From: Falciphora oryzae
Taxonomy: Eukaryota; Ascomycota; Sordariomycetes; Magnaporthales; Magnaporthaceae
Assembly: GCA_000733355.1 (NCBI GenBank)
Contig: JNVV01000002.1
Span: forward strand, 2,672,751 to 2,736,750
Direction of reading: 5' to 3'
Length of the DNA: 64,000 bases
Shown here: one piece after another, positions 1 through 11,633 of the stretch
Layout: every line of letters starts with the position of its first letter
Numbering within the stretch: the stretch's first letter is position 1
Made by a program: the position numbers and the translations under genes
Notes under the pieces: generated by a model
Told to the model about the DNA's origin: nothing
Seen by the model: the letters and a program-made list of their open reading frames with translations, nothing else
The model's database searches: none

Positions 1-351
1 CATATCCTGTCCTTCCTTCTTCTTTCTGTTAATAAAAACGCCTCTAGGAAGTGAAAGAGCTCTTAGAGGCAAGGGGAGAGCAGGCAGCGAAAAAGGATTG
101 GGGATAGATAGATTGGAGAAAAAGACAAAGAAGGCGGATGACACTGCCGAACCGGCGAAATGATCAGGGCGGCTGCGATCGAAACAGTGCCTAATAAACA
201 AGCAAATCCTAGCTAGGCCGGGAATCCTTCGCGACAGTTTAATGAGTTGAAGTATGCGCAGTGAAAGGTCGCCAAAAAGGGGTGAAGATATATGCATGTA
301 GGCAAGAGGCTTGTTCCAAAAAGCTGCGCGCAGCAAAAGCAATCGATCGAA
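1..351. other. Left-edge intergenic stretch
   Basis: No convincing coding frame. A/G-rich tracts occur near the left edge. Short A-runs near 316-338 lie just downstream of the minus-strand tRNA gene and could serve as its polymerase III terminator. Confidence 0.5.
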
Positions 352-422
352 TGCGTGTGCCCGGACTCGAACCGGGAGCCCATCGATGGCAACGATGGAT
401 TTTACCCTTAAACCACACACGC
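352..422 (-). tRNA. tRNA-Gly(GCC), copy 1
   Basis: On the minus strand the sequence folds as a cloverleaf. The 7-bp acceptor stem pairs GCGTGTG (422-416) with CACACGC (359-353), followed by discriminator A at 352. The D-arm contains GGTTTAAGGGTAAAATC. The anticodon stem CATCG/CGATG encloses loop TTGCCAT, giving anticodon GCC (glycine). The T-arm contains GGTTCGAGTCC, the internal B box. There is no intron. The CCA end is not encoded, as expected for a eukaryote. An identical copy lies at 53087-53157. Confidence 0.95.
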
Positions 423-825
423 TTGTAGCTGAGTACTTTGATGTGTGACTGCAGGCGGGTCTATGCATATTGAGGGGCTGTGAGGATGCGGCCAACTCTG
501 TGGGGCGATGTCATCATGTATTGCTGACCCCGTCGCGTGGAGTCAACCTAGACTGCGACGGTGGGTGGTGTCTATGAGGGGAGGTCTAGGCATCCATGGT
601 CTTTGCTCTCTGTGAGTATAAAGATGATCATCCATATATCCAGTCATTAAGTGAGTGTCCTGTATTCCTGACCATGAACTCCGCGCCGCACGACACCCTT
701 TCCGTTGTAAAAAGCCGACATAGCCAACTAGGGTCAGGGAAGTGGTAAGTGTACGCAACAGCTGGGTACCTTGACAGGCTGGTGCCAATCCGAGCGGCCA
801 ATGCAAGTGCATAGAGCGACCTCAG
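423..825. other. Intergenic between tRNA-Gly and RTT109
   Basis: About 400 bases holding the presumed 3' region of RTT109 (minus strand) and the upstream flank of the tRNA. An 89-codon open frame crosses it, but its composition resembles no protein family I know. Confidence 0.5.
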
Positions 826-2730
826 CTAGGTTTTAGGCTTCTTGCGCACCAGCCCGGCACCGAGTGCGTTGGCAACTGGGGCATCAGAAGCAGCAGAAGC
901 GGAGGCGTTAGCATCATTCGTCGCATTTGAAGACGTTGCCGGAGCGGGCGTCTCCGCATCATCGTCGGGCTTGCGCTTCTTCCGGATCAGACCGGCCCCG
1001 AGAACGTTGATTGCAGGCGTCGAGTCTGCCGGTGTGGACAACGCGCCATCCTGGGAATCATCATTGCCTACTGGCTTCTTTCGCTTGATAAGGCCGGAGG
1101 GATTGCTCACGGCTGGCTGTGTCGCGCCGTTTTCAGACGTCGATGAAGAGGGCAACGGCCTGCTGCCGACCACGTCAAGACCCCAAGCAGAGCCCAGGCC
1201 GACCTCGTTGACCCATCGCCTAGTGCTACCGACGGCTAGCTCTAGGTTAGCAAAGTCTAAGCGGAGTAGTAGCTCAAGCGAGCGTTTGTAACCGTCCTCC
1301 TTGACCAGCCGGCGACCCCGACCCTCGGCCGGCCAGTAGTAGTACGCGGTGGAGACGGGACGATTGGCAAGGTAGTTGCGCTGGCTGGTCTTGACTCGCG
1401 GCTGGCGAGAGACAATGGGGCCGGTGAGCTTCTTCTTTTTCTTAGTGCTCTTCTTCTTCGTCTTATTAGCTGCCCGGGACGACACTTCACCAGTCGTTTG
1501 GGGAGCCCCGAACAGCTTGCGTGGGCTGGCTTGTGGGGGAGTCCGCAAGGGTAGGACACGACTCTGCGCGCGAGACGGCGTGGTCGGCGGCGCTGGAAGC
1601 GGCGGGTCAAACGAGGCATTGGGCGTAATCGGGGCAGGCGCGCCGGCCTCAGAAGAGGCAGCCACAGCAGTCGCTTGGGCCGCGACGGCGCCTGGAGCGA
1701 GTCGTCCGTTGGCCTCGATAGGGTCCATGACAATCCAGATGAAGCCGGTGAGTGCGCCCATAGAGCACTCCTGCCGATACGCCATCAGCTCCCAGAACTG
1801 GTCCAGGTTCTGCACACTCTTCCAAGCTCCGTTGCGACCCTTGCCATAGTCGGCTTCGATGTCTAGCTCGTCGCGGAAGCGAGACTTGGGATCGTCTGGG
1901 TAGTGTGCAATGAGGCACCGCGGCGGCACCCAGTCGTACTCGTGTGTGTAGTGTGATATACGCTCGAGAGGGTGGCCAAGCACCCAGCCGGTGTGAGTTG
2001 CGTTGTCCATCGGCGAGCGGGGGATGAAGGCGCGGGTCTCGTACGCGTCTAAGCCAGGCACAAGGAGGTATCCCTTGACGCTCTTCCACGTGCCCTTGTG
2101 CTCCGTGTCACGGTCTGCGCTGTCGAGTAGCGGGGTAAGAGCCTTGCACCACCATTTTACTAGCCCCCGGTCTGTGAGAACATGCTTCCCCTTGTGCTCG
2201 ATGCTCCCGGGGAACAGGTATTGGCCCTGCGCACGCGCGAACAAGCTCACTACCGACTGGATTCCCTTCCGCCTTCGTTCACACACCAGGTAGTCAACAA
2301 AGGTCGAGGTGATCTCTCGGATAGGCGAGGGCGTGCCCTTAGGAAGGTCTAGGAGGTGCAGGAACCCGGTCGAGTCGGCTTTGGACACAAAGAATGTGCT
2401 CGAATAGGCTGTGGTGTAGATGAGAATTTCGAGACCGAGAACCAAGACTTCTCGGGCGGGACCGGCGGCTCCATCCGCTGCCGGGCCAGTCGGAGCTGGG
2501 TCCTGGGACGGTGCCGGGATGGCGATGGCGAGGAAATGGCTCTCGCTGTACGTTCGGTCGGGGCGCGCGTCGGGAGGTGCTGAGAAAAGGGCCTCGGATC
2601 GAGATGGCGGAGTTGAGAGATGGTAGGAGCGGAACTTGTAGCCCTGTGGCAGCACCTTGGACAAGCTCCGGAGCAAGCCCAGACTGCTTTGGTTCTCTGT
2701 TGAGATTGGGGTCGCCACAGGAACCTCCAT
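826..2730 (-). CDS. RTT109: Histone H3 lysine acetyltransferase Rtt109 (KAT11)
   Basis: Intronless, 634 residues, ATG at 2730. Rtt109 is the fungal-specific p300-like acetyltransferase that modifies newly made histone H3 (K56, also K9/K27) with the chaperones Asf1 and Vps75, in replication-coupled nucleosome assembly and genome stability. Seen here: an N-terminal acetyltransferase fold with the KADSTGFLHLLDLP segment (about 117-130) and the family signature YPDDPKSRF, whose Asp279-Asp280 and Lys282 correspond to yeast Asp287/Asp288 and the autoacetylated Lys290. A Pro/Ala-rich stretch (about 340-420) and a lysine-rich run (KKKSTKKKKK) follow. The tail carries three related motifs ending in GLIKRKK, GLIRKKRK and GLVRKK. 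The protein is longer than the yeast enzyme (436 residues) because of this tail. It is divergent from mL57 across a 487-bp shared upstream region. Confidence 0.93.
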   Translation of the reverse strand: MEVPVATPISTENQSSLGLLRSLSKVLPQGYKFRSYHLSTPPSRSEALFSAPPDARPDRTYSESHFLAIAIPAPSQDPAPTGPAADGAAGPAREVLVLGLEILIYTTAYSSTFFVSKADSTGFLHLLDLPKGTPSPIREITSTFVDYLVCERRRKGIQSVVSLFARAQGQYLFPGSIEHKGKHVLTDRGLVKWWCKALTPLLDSADRDTEHKGTWKSVKGYLLVPGLDAYETRAFIPRSPMDNATHTGWVLGHPLERISHYTHEYDWVPPRCLIAHYPDDPKSRFRDELDIEADYGKGRNGAWKSVQNLDQFWELMAYRQECSMGALTGFIWIVMDPIEANGRLAPGAVAAQATAVAASSEAGAPAPITPNASFDPPLPAPPTTPSRAQSRVLPLRTPPQASPRKLFGAPQTTGEVSSRAANKTKKKSTKKKKKLTGPIVSRQPRVKTSQRNYLANRPVSTAYYYWPAEGRGRRLVKEDGYKRSLELLLRLDFANLELAVGSTRRWVNEVGLGSAWGLDVVGSRPLPSSSTSENGATQPAVSNPSGLIKRKKPVGNDDSQDGALSTPADSTPAINVLGAGLIRKKRKPDDDAETPAPATSSNATNDANASASAASDAPVANALGAGLVRKKPKT

Positions 2731-3217
2731 TGCTGCGACGCGAGCGAGCCGCGAACGGGGTCAATCAGGAGATCACCAATTGCTATGTGAGAAATGGTTG
2801 ACTACCAGGTGAGGATATGCTCCATTACTGCACGGAAAGATGAAGAGAAAGGGCAGGTTGTCATGGCGGGTGGGAATGTGAGGGCGAGGCTGGGCGTGCG
2901 GCGTGAGGGCGGCGGCACCATCCAGGTGTCTCCAGGGCTGGATTGAACGAGGGCGAGAGTCGCGGTTCAGCTCCGTCATTCGCGGCTTAGTCGAATGGCC
3001 CGCGCAGTGAAGTCATGACAGAGTGTTGATTGGCCAATTGCCCCTCCGACGTGGGGAATGTGGGGAGGCGGGGCTGGAGACAATCTCCACGTGACTTGGC
3101 GACTTGTCTTTGAGCTATCCAAAATTTTGGCATCGCGAACAGCGAGCTTCGACCGGAAGTGGGAGAGAGACGCTGTCGCTCAGGAGCAGCCCTCTTTCAC
3201 CGACCACACACCCCACC
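2731..3217. promoter_or_regulatory. Shared divergent promoter region, RTT109 / mL57
   Basis: The 487 bases between two head-to-head start codons must hold both promoters and leaders. I see no TATA box, as is usual for housekeeping genes. Individual regulatory sites cannot be assigned by eye. Confidence 0.5.
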
Positions 3218-4254
3218 ATGGCTTTCAGCTCTCCCCGAGCTGGGCTCTCGATCTCAAGGCGGGTCTTGCAGCAGTGCAAACCCCCCTTGCCTTTCCAACC
3301 CTTCGCCGCCCCCGCCGCAAGATCCTTCTCCAGGTCGCTGGCTCGACAACAGGAGGCGCCCTTGGAGGACCGCATCGCCGCCGACCCCGCCGGGGATGCT
3401 GCCAAGGCTGCACCCAATGAGCAGGATGTGCCCCGGTGGGCGAAAACACCCGACAGGATGAAGGCGCCCTTCTCCCTCGCCATACCAAAGGACGGGGATG
3501 ACGCACCTGTGTGGAATGTAAACGAAGACCCGGGCGTTCTCGACGACTTCTACGACCGCTTCCTGGGCCGCGGGGGCCATAAACTGCTCCCGGAGGAGCT
3601 CAAGTGGCTCGCAGTGACGCATAAAAGCTACGACCAGGGGAGGAGAGGGTTCAACACGAGGCTCGCACATTTTGGTACGACCCCTCCTTGGCTGCCCCTG
3701 ACCGTATAGCCGAGGCAAGGCTAGGCCTGAGCTAACAACTTTCGGCGGACTCTTCATTCTATAGGGCGACAGATCCTGGTCCTGGAGGCGGTCAGGTTCA
3801 TCATGGCCACCCCCGCCGCTCCGGCGGCGGTGCCCGAGCTGGTGGACGAGCCAGTTGCCGAGCCGGTGCCCGAACCGGAGGGGTCTCGCAAACCGTTTGA
3901 GCACCCTGCGCTGGTCAACGTCGACAAGTTGACGTTGGCGCAGCCCCAGAGTCTGCTCTCTCAAAAAAGGCTCACCAAACTCGCGTTTAAAAGCGGACTG
4001 AATGACGTGGTCAGGTGGAAACCAAGAAACGTGAGTTTTTATAATCCAAATTGGCATTAGACTGTTGCAAGCTGCACCTAATGAACTCTATTTGCTGATA
4101 TTTCTTTTAGGCCCATAACCTGGACAAGTCTGGGCAGGTCATCGTTCTTCACTCAGCTCTCTACGCTATAGTTGGAGCCGTCTCCCTTCAGAATGGCGCC
4201 GCCGTTGCTTCCAGGATATGTAGAGACAGAGTTTTGTCTCGGCTCGATGTCTAA
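3218..4254 (+). CDS. MRPL15: Mitochondrial large-subunit ribosomal protein mL57 (MRPL15, RNase III-like fold)
   Basis: Three exons (3218-3674, 3765-4030, 4111-4254) giving 288 residues. The introns are GT-AG, with CTAAC-like branch points near 3732 in the first. ATG 3218 has a good context (CACCATGG); in-frame GTG/ATG codons further upstream are not needed. The N-terminus is Arg/Ser/Ala-rich with few acids and looks like a mitochondrial presequence. The core has the RNase III-type helical domain: LPEELKWLAVTHKSYDQG, RLAHFGRQILVLEAVRF across intron 1, and GQVIVLHSALYAIVGAVS after intron 2. Yeast Mrpl15/mL57 keeps the RNase III fold but lacks nuclease activity and is a structural mitoribosome component. 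The acidic RNase III signature is also absent here. Confidence 0.85.
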
Positions 4255-4730
4255 GAAAAAGCGAACGTCTGGCGGTGGCGGCTGTGTATAATCTGTACAA
4301 GACCTGGCTATGGCCTCTCGGCTCAAGCCAAATACCCAAACGTGCGTCGATCTGCGATCTGTGGTTGAAGTGGGTGTGTAGGCCGCGTGGATCAATGCCA
4401 TAGTTGCCACGGGGTCGCCTCAACATTAGCCTTGACGGGGGATCGAGTCCTTTGACGAACAAAGCTTGGTTAGGAGACCCCCGATGAAGTCACGAATCTA
4501 TCCGATTCTTCGGTTAAGCGCTGCCTAATAGGAGCTGTCGCTAAAGCCTGTGTAGATACCCAACTAGAAAATAGACATTTCCAAAAATGAGCCCTCCAAT
4601 CCCTTTACGCCTTGCCCGCTGAGAAGAGAGAGGTATCCCGCTTAGATGGACCAATAAAGTGAAAGAAAGTTCTGGCCAGGAACAGCGGCATAGAACGAAA
4701 GCAAGAGTTACGTTTGTTCCCCGGCAAGGC
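4255..4730. other. Convergent intergenic, mL57 / 2EXR gene
   Basis: Holds the 3' regions of two convergent genes. No coding potential that I could support on either strand. Confidence 0.5.
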
Positions 4731-6156
4731 TCATAAATAACCCCTGGGAAGGAAGAGCAGATCCATTATGCGGATCTCCTTGTTTTCTTTGCCCACCTTT
4801 ATCCACTGCCCGTCGGGCGTCTTGAGCTGCTTCCCGACCGTCATCTCCCAGCGGCGGAAGAAGTCCTTGTCGGCGCAGTCCTCGAGTACGCAGAGGCCCT
4901 GGGACCAGCGCTCGGGCGGCATGCGCCAGACGTACATGAAGAGGACGAGCTCGTCGATGTCGCGGAAGACGGTCTTTGCGTACATGGACAGCAGGCCCTG
5001 GTGCTTGAAGCAGGCGGCGCTGACGCCCAGGCGCCGGACCCCGCGGCCCGTCGGGTCGGCCTCGCGCACCACCTCGAACAGCGACCGCAGCAGGCTCAGG
5101 TCCAGCTCGCCGAGCAGCGCGACCGTGTCCGACGCCGGGTCCAGGTACAGCCGGTGGTAGAGGTCCGCGACCGAGTCGCCCGCGAACTCGCGCCGCCGGC
5201 CCTGCGGCGCCACGGCCAGCGGGACGGCCACCGAGTAGCGCGCGAGCGCCACCTCGCGCGCCTCGAGGCTGACGGATAGCGCGGCCGGGTTTGCACACTG
5301 CGAGTGCCACTGCGATGTTACATTGGGGTCAGTTTTGGGGGACTGGTGGTTCTGGTGACTTTGGCTCGCTGAGAGAGGCTCTTCGAGGCGTGAGGCGAAA
5401 GGGGAATCAACAGGGGATGCAGAAAGAAACAAAGGAGGAAAAGAAAAAGAGCCGGCTAACCCAAAATGAATGAACAAAAGAAGGGAATCAAAAAAGAGGG
5501 AAAAAAAAGAAGGAAGAAAACTGCTCAGAAGAACCACAAAAAAATGGGGGTGTAAAAGACGAAAAGGAGGGAAAAGGTGTATGGCTTACATAAATATGCC
5601 CGCCATGGCGAAAGTCGTCAGCATAATGCAGGCGGCGCGTATGCAGCTCGACCACACGAGGCTCAAACGACAGCTCCCAGACGCGGATGCGCAACTCGGC
5701 CGGCAACAGCGGGAAGAAGCGGAACCCGGCAGGAGGAGCAGGGCCCACGCCTCCATTCCCAAAGGCGGGGTCCCCTTCCTCCACCCCTTGCGCTGCTGGG
5801 CTCGCCGTTTCTGGCCCTGCTGGCGGTGGTGATGACGCTACTGCGGCGGGAGCAGCGGCGGTGATGGGGTGATGCCACTGCGGTGGTGGTGGCGAGGGGG
5901 GGACGACTGCCGTCGCGGCCGTCGTCGACGCTGGCGACGGGAGGTCCTTGGCGCTGCCGGGCAGCTGTTGGTCCGTCGTCGTGATTGGCTGCAGGTCCCC
6001 GACCACCAGCTTCTCGAGGCGGTTGTCGAGGTCTGGGTCCGGGGTCGCCGGCGGGGTCTGGAGGCCGCTGCTGAACACCACCCCGTCGGCGCCGCGCGGC
6101 TGTGCGGCGTCCAGGGAGGGAGGAGGGGTCCTCCCGAGGTTGGTGATGCGCAGCAT
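4731..6156 (-). CDS. 2EXR-domain protein
   Basis: Two exons on the minus strand (6156-5590 and 5309-4731), 381 residues. The 280-bp intron begins GTAAGC and ends TCGCAG, and the phase is 0 on both sides. The first ~145 residues are Pro/Ala/Thr-rich and probably disordered. The 2EXR domain starts at FRFFPLLPAELRIRVWELSF (about 149-168) and continues over the intron into CANPAALSVSLEAREVALAR. This domain is common and much expanded in Pezizomycotina and has no established biochemical role. The C-terminal half contains a Trp/Asp/Glu-rich segment (RDIDELVLFMYVWRMPPERW). It is convergent with mL57. No signal peptide or membrane segment is visible, so it is likely intracellular. Confidence 0.82.
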
Positions 6157-6610
6157 ATTTGCTGGGCAATGGCAGGGTGTGTTTGAGAGGTATACACACC
6201 CGAGATATGAGTATGTCCGGGCTCACCGACCAAGGTCTGGGCGGGGCAGGGTGGCCGGCTCCGTCAACCTTTCGGGGAAAAAAAGGGCTCACCGTCGCTG
6301 CGGCGCCCGTCCCTCCAGCGTCGATCGGTTGTTCCTGGAATTATGGGTCTCGCAAACGGTCTAACCGGCGAGCTGATGGCCGTTTTAGGCCAAGACGGGT
6401 TGGCGGGGGCTTGTTTTTTTCTTTCTTTCTTTTTCCGGTGATCTGTGGGCGGACGATCACGGCCAAACCGAAGTGTGGGTGGAGGGTTTTTTTCTTTGGA
6501 AGGGGAGAGAAAACCTGCTGGAGGGTCCCCCCTTTCGATCGTTGCTTGCCCACTCAACTTGCTGTCCTTTTTTCCCCGCCAAGAAACGGGAGCACCAAAA
6601 GAGAAAAAAG

Positions 6611-6670
<60 letters not shown>

Positions 6671-7906
6671 ATTCGGGGGAAGGAGAGAGAGGAGGGCGAG
6701 TCCACAAAAGTGCCAGCTTTTCCTGTCGGGTTTTTCTTGGTCAGGCGTGCGGGCGGAATATGCAGGCTGAACGCTACGCCCTGCGATGGACATCCGGACA
6801 GCCCATCCGCATGCGCATTGACGTCACGGGGGATAGGGCCCCTTTTTCCATTGGAGAGCACGCCCCGAGAGGCTTCTCGTGCTTACATCTGTGTTTTGTC
6901 CTGGGCTGAGGCTCGTGGGATAAACATGAGGCGAAGATAAATGCGCAACGACCGGTGAAATAAACAGAACGCCTGCTGGGCCCCGTTTATTTACCTGTCA
7001 ATTTTTCTAGAATGACTTGGGCCTTGAACCGACCCTCCTGAGGGTGTTGGTGCGAGGTTGGACCCTTTGTCTTGGCATCCCGCCCCCTCGACTCATGCCG
7101 TCCCCACGCGGCACTTTAGCTGATCTTTTGAGGGGACGACAAGGAACGCGTGGGAATGGAGTGGAGCGGGGAGGAAGCGCGTGAGACAAAAACCTGCTAT
7201 ATCAGTAGACTGACCACGGCCCTTTCGCTCCGACTATGGTCAGCAACTAACCCTCTTTAATGCCGCTACGTTGCTGCTGAAGCTGTACGAGGAACCTCGC
7301 GCCACCATTCGGGCATCGTGCTGTCGTCTCTTTCTTCCGCGGCACCGCCTTCCTGGCTTTTGATGGCTCTGGCGCTTAAAAGCACAGATTCGGCTCCGAC
7401 TCCCCACAGACGTACCCAGAGCTCCCTCCTCAAGTCGGGGGCCCCTTGCTTTTACAGTCTGGGAGCTTCTGCTGGAACAGTCACCTCTGCAGCGTTACAT
7501 GGGGCAGCCAGGATTTCCCGCGCTGAGCTTTGATAAGCTTTCAGGTCCTCCCCTGCGTCGCCCGCGAAAGGCGGGGCTTAAGGGCCGCGCGCAACATTTG
7601 CTCTTGATGGCAAAAACACCGAGGCCCTGGGGCAATTGGCGGCAAGGAGCTTAACTTAGGCATCAGATACCCCTAGTGCCTGTATTCAGTGGGACAGCGC
7701 CTGGATTCGAGGGCAACGAAAGGATTGGTTTTTTTTCTGCATGAGGTTGAAACTACATCTCATAGCAGGTTATAAAGCGCAAACTAGTCACAAGGGCGAT
7801 AACTTGGTGGTAAGAAGCCCAGTTTTATACCATAGACACGAATTCCTACAAAAAAAAAAAAACAAGGGAAGCCAGGTAGGTCCAAGAAAGAATACCCGGA
7901 ATGCCC
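6157..7906. other. Long intergenic stretch with homopolymer
   Basis: About 1.75 kb between the 2EXR gene start and the 3' end of the Ppo gene. Contains the 58-base poly(A) run described separately, several shorter T-runs (6415-6432, 6487-6494) and an A-run (7849-7862). Open frames here are short or run through poly-Lys/poly-Phe from the homopolymer and are not credible genes. Confidence 0.6.
6611..6668. repeat. 58-base uninterrupted poly(A) run
   Basis: Directly visible as 58 consecutive adenines, preceded by interrupted A-rich sequence from 6599. It could be a slippage-prone microsatellite, the tail of an old retroposed sequence, or an assembly artefact. No target-site duplication or retroelement coding sequence was recognised beside it. 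Confidence 0.9.
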
Positions 7907-10900
7907 TCACTCCTCCCAGTTGATCTTCATGGTAGTAGCCAGCGGCGAGAAGGCACTCTGGTCCGCCGACGTGAAGGTGCGGAGGCCCGACCAGGCCTGG
8001 TCGCGAGGCGGCCTGCCCGTCTGCCCAGGCCACTGCGAGGCCGGGTAGCTCCTGATCTCCCCGCGGGGACCACTTGCGCGCCTGAGCCCATTGAGCTGCA
8101 GCAGGGCTTTCATCATGGAAGAGAGCGCGATCTGCGAGATGGGCTCACCGGCGCACCTATGCGGGCCGAGCCCAAAGTGCACGTACGACTCGAGCGGCCG
8201 GTCGAGCCGCACCTGCTCGGGCTCCGGGAACGCCGCCGGGTCGTGCGACGCCGTCGTCAGATCTACGAGCACACGCGTGCCGTGGGGAAGCTTGAGCGTG
8301 CGGGCCGACTCGGCGGCTTGCGGGTTGGCGAGCGGCCGCGCGAAAGTCGGGTCCTGCTTGTCCACAACGCAGGGGATCGTGTCGGCGACCGTCTGGTCCG
8401 TAGCAACGGCGCGGTATAAGGCGACGCAGCCGCGGATTCGGCAGCCCTCCATAGTGCTGCGATGGTGAGAGCAAAGTTAGCAATCGGAGCCCCAGTGATA
8501 AGGTACCTGGGTGCATGTAAATGCGACCGCGGAGTGGAGGCGATGCAACTTACTATTTGAGCAACTTCTCATCCGCCTCCTTCGTGTTTAGCATAGCCAG
8601 CCGCTTCATCTCCGGAAGGTGCTCTTGGCCGGCACCGAGGTAATAGTCGAGACACTGAGCTAGCAGCTGCGTCTGGTTGGCAGTCCCGGCCATGACGACC
8701 GGCAGGATGGTGCCGTGGACGGTCTCTTCAATTGACCTGCCGTCCTGGCTCAGCATGCGCTGGAGCAGCTGGTCGCCAAAGCTCCTCAGGCTGGGAGGTG
8801 CGTGCGACACACCGTTTCCATTCGCGTGAACGCCGTTGCCGACGACCATGTCTTTGAGCTTTCCGAGAGCGCCAAATATGCCGGCGCCAGCCTGCATCTG
8901 ACGTGCGTGCTCTACGATCAACGCGCCCATCTTTTCCGCGGCCGCCTTGGATGCCTGGTGCAGCTTCAACGAGTTGCAGACATCCGAGTCCCAAAAGATG
9001 GCCGCGAAGATGGTAACTAGCGAGCGGTAGAGCTCGTGCTCGTCGTAGACACCTCCTTCCTTGCCTTCCTCTTTGAGCGGGAGAGAGAATAGGGAGGCCA
9101 TGAAGCGCGCATGCGCAAGCCCAATGACATCCCGGATCACATCCACCTCGTGGGTGCGTGGCCCAGCGCCGACGCCGTGGATAGGCGCGCCGTGCCGTCG
9201 GAGCAGGTTCCGCGTCGTCACCTCGTAGAACCTTCGGACCTCGTCGCGCCACTGCTTCGGTGCTGTCAGAGCGGCAATGACGTGATGCCTACTCGCGGTA
9301 TTGGCCGACTCATCGCCAGCTAGCGCAAACGAAGCAGCCGGGGCACCGCCCAGCATCTTAATCGCGGGGCCCCAAGTCACCTTGTAGTCTTTCTGGTTTG
9401 AAAGCACCTCGCGCACGGCCTTGTGCGAGCGGACGAACTGGAGGGGGGCCCTGGCCTTGGGCGGATCCCACGAATACTTGTTCGCGGCGCCGAGGGCCTC
9501 GAGGATGAGCTTATTCTCTGAGGGCACCACGAAGGGGAAGTGGGCGTACACGCTGTTAGGCAAGAAGTGGTTGGGGAAAGCGCGGAAGAACAGCTTGTAC
9601 ACGACATGGCCCCAGTTGACACTCTTGTCGGTGCTGGCTTCGTTATAGCCCCAGTTGGTAATATTTCGGGGGGTGTAGTCCACCGTGTAGAACCGGTCCC
9701 CACGCACCAAGGCCACAGCGTCCGATAGAATGGCGCGGCTGGTGGTATAAGGCGGGCAGAGGCCGCTACCAGGGCTGATGGGAGGCTTGGCCGCCTCCGA
9801 CATAACCCCGGGGTAGAGTTCAACCGCATCTGGCGAATCGTACAGTTGTGCCAAGACCCTGCAAATCTTGGGATCCGGGTTGATCTGCTCAAAGGTATCA
9901 TGGGGAGTGAGCCCAATGAACTGGCGAAACTCGTTCAGCGTCGCCACGTTCCACGTCCGAGCTTGCTTCACACCGAGAATCTCGATGGCTCTCATGCAGG
10001 CGGGGACATGGTTGGGGCCAAACGCTCCGGCAACGTCCTCAATCGACTCCTGCAGGATTTTGACAAGGCCGTCATCGTCGAAGGTTCCGTCCGACTGGCG
10101 CGTGAGGCCGGCCAGGGTACGCTTTTCGGGCTCGTCCGGTATATTTTTCTCGAACATCCCCAGCGCACGCATTACGTCCTCCATTTTCGCGGTCGCCGGG
10201 TCCTTACCCCCCATGGCCTGCCGCATCGCATCCGTCGTCCACTTATCGTCGCGCTCTGAAATAGTGCAGTGCCAACGGTAGATGAGGTTGAACTCGGCCG
10301 ATACTTGGTTTCCAACCGCCTCGGGGGTTGGCTTGCCCAGAAGACTTTTGCCTTCCTTGGTGCGCGGGTCAAGGTTCCAGGTTGTGTCGGCCCTGTTGAG
10401 ATTGAGGATGGTCCGGACATAGTCGCCAAGAACAATGTTGATGTATAGTCCGCACGTGATGAGCCGGGCCGTCTGGAAGAGCTTGTTGTCATACGCCTCC
10501 CAGGCGGCACTGTCGTCAGGGGTGCTTGGTCGCTTGAAACGATCGCCCTCGTTGATCCTGCAAGCACCTCATCGTTAGGCGACACGGCAGGGCAAAATAA
10601 AGCCACGTGGAGACAAGAGAGAGTACTTACTTTGCAAGCTGCGTCGCGACATAGTTGTGGAAGCGGTTGAACATGATGAGGAACGCGCCCACACCAGGCG
10701 GGAAACCCAGCACCCGCTTGGAGCTGAAGGTGTCCGGCTTGAGTAGGCCGTCCCTGCCGGTCCTGACCGCCATTTGCTCATCGTGGTTCCGACCATAGAG
10801 CGGCGAGAGATCCAGGTAGGAGGAGGTGAGGTTGATGTTGTAATCCTTAGGCGACTGTTTTTCGGCAAGTTAGAACCGGGTTCAGCATCGATTCGGCGCT

Positions 10901-11633
10901 GTAAAACGCGAGAGTGCCCACATACCGTCTGGAAGATGTCGTGAGTGATGATAGTGGCCAGGTAGAAAAGCATGCTGGAAATTTTGTTCGGATGAGGCCT
11001 GAACTTGGCCGGATCCCGCACCATAAGAGTGTCGAAGATGGTGGTCGGGTCGGGAGGGTTGGGGTTCTGGAACACGAGCGGCTTCGTTGACCGGGCGTAC
11101 GGCGTATTGGCCGCCCCGAGCATCGGGCTGTGGATGTTGTTGTTGGATCCATCCGGCTCTCGGAAGCTGGAGGTGGGCGTAGCACTGCCGTCAGTAGGGG
11201 TCCATCTAGACACGGGTAGTGTCAAGGCTACGTCCGCGGCGGGGGCTACGAACCAGAACTGTTTCCCCAGCGAGGCCACAGGGGGGTGATCAAGACTGTC
11301 CCAGAGATTATTGATCAGGCCGTCGGTGAGCTTCTTGCCCTCCCTGGAGGCGGGCGGCAGCTTTGCGAGGAGCTGGATAAGCCTCTCGAGGAGGAACTTT
11401 TTGTCATCGTTGACGCCTTTGACGGCCGAGTTCAGGAAGACGAGCAGTGTGTCAATGTCCTTGAAGCCCAGTTTGTCGATGTCTTCGGCAATGCCTGTGG
11501 GCACTGCCTTGGCACTGTTTCCTGGCGCATTTGGGTACACGGTCGGAGTCTTCTGGTTTCCGACAAGGTGTTGCAGCAGGTCACCTAGCCTTGCAAGCAG
11601 GCCAGGGTTGTTGGCGTGGGCGTTGTCAGCCAT
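7907..11633 (-). CDS. ppo: Psi-factor-producing oxygenase (fatty-acid 8/10-dioxygenase fused to P450 isomerase)
   Basis: Four exons on the minus strand (11633-10926, 10854-10631, 10557-8554, 8456-7907), 1161 residues. The family makes hydroxylated oleic/linoleic oxylipins (psi factors) that set the balance of sexual and asexual sporulation. The N-terminal animal-type heme peroxidase domain has distal His231 (ITHDIFQT) and the Tyr404-Arg-Trp-His407 unit, equivalent to the catalytic Tyr and proximal His of Aspergillus PpoA. The C-terminal P450 domain has GTANQTQ in the I-helix region, with the Asn and Gln important in diol synthases, and the heme loop FGLGPHRCAGE with Cys1080. An intact Cys argues for a bifunctional diol synthase (PpoA type) rather than a PpoC-like 10-dioxygenase, whose P450 site has lost it. 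The product (5,8-, 7,8- or other diol) cannot be told by eye. All three introns are short GT-AG. Confidence 0.92.

Noticed and set aside
1257..2089. Arg/Pro-rich frames opposite or shifted against RTT109
   Set aside because: Shadow frames of a well-supported gene.
6159..6940. Several frames of 130-170 codons around the poly(A) tract
   Set aside because: They consist largely of poly-Lys or poly-Phe from the homopolymer and stay open only because it lacks stops.
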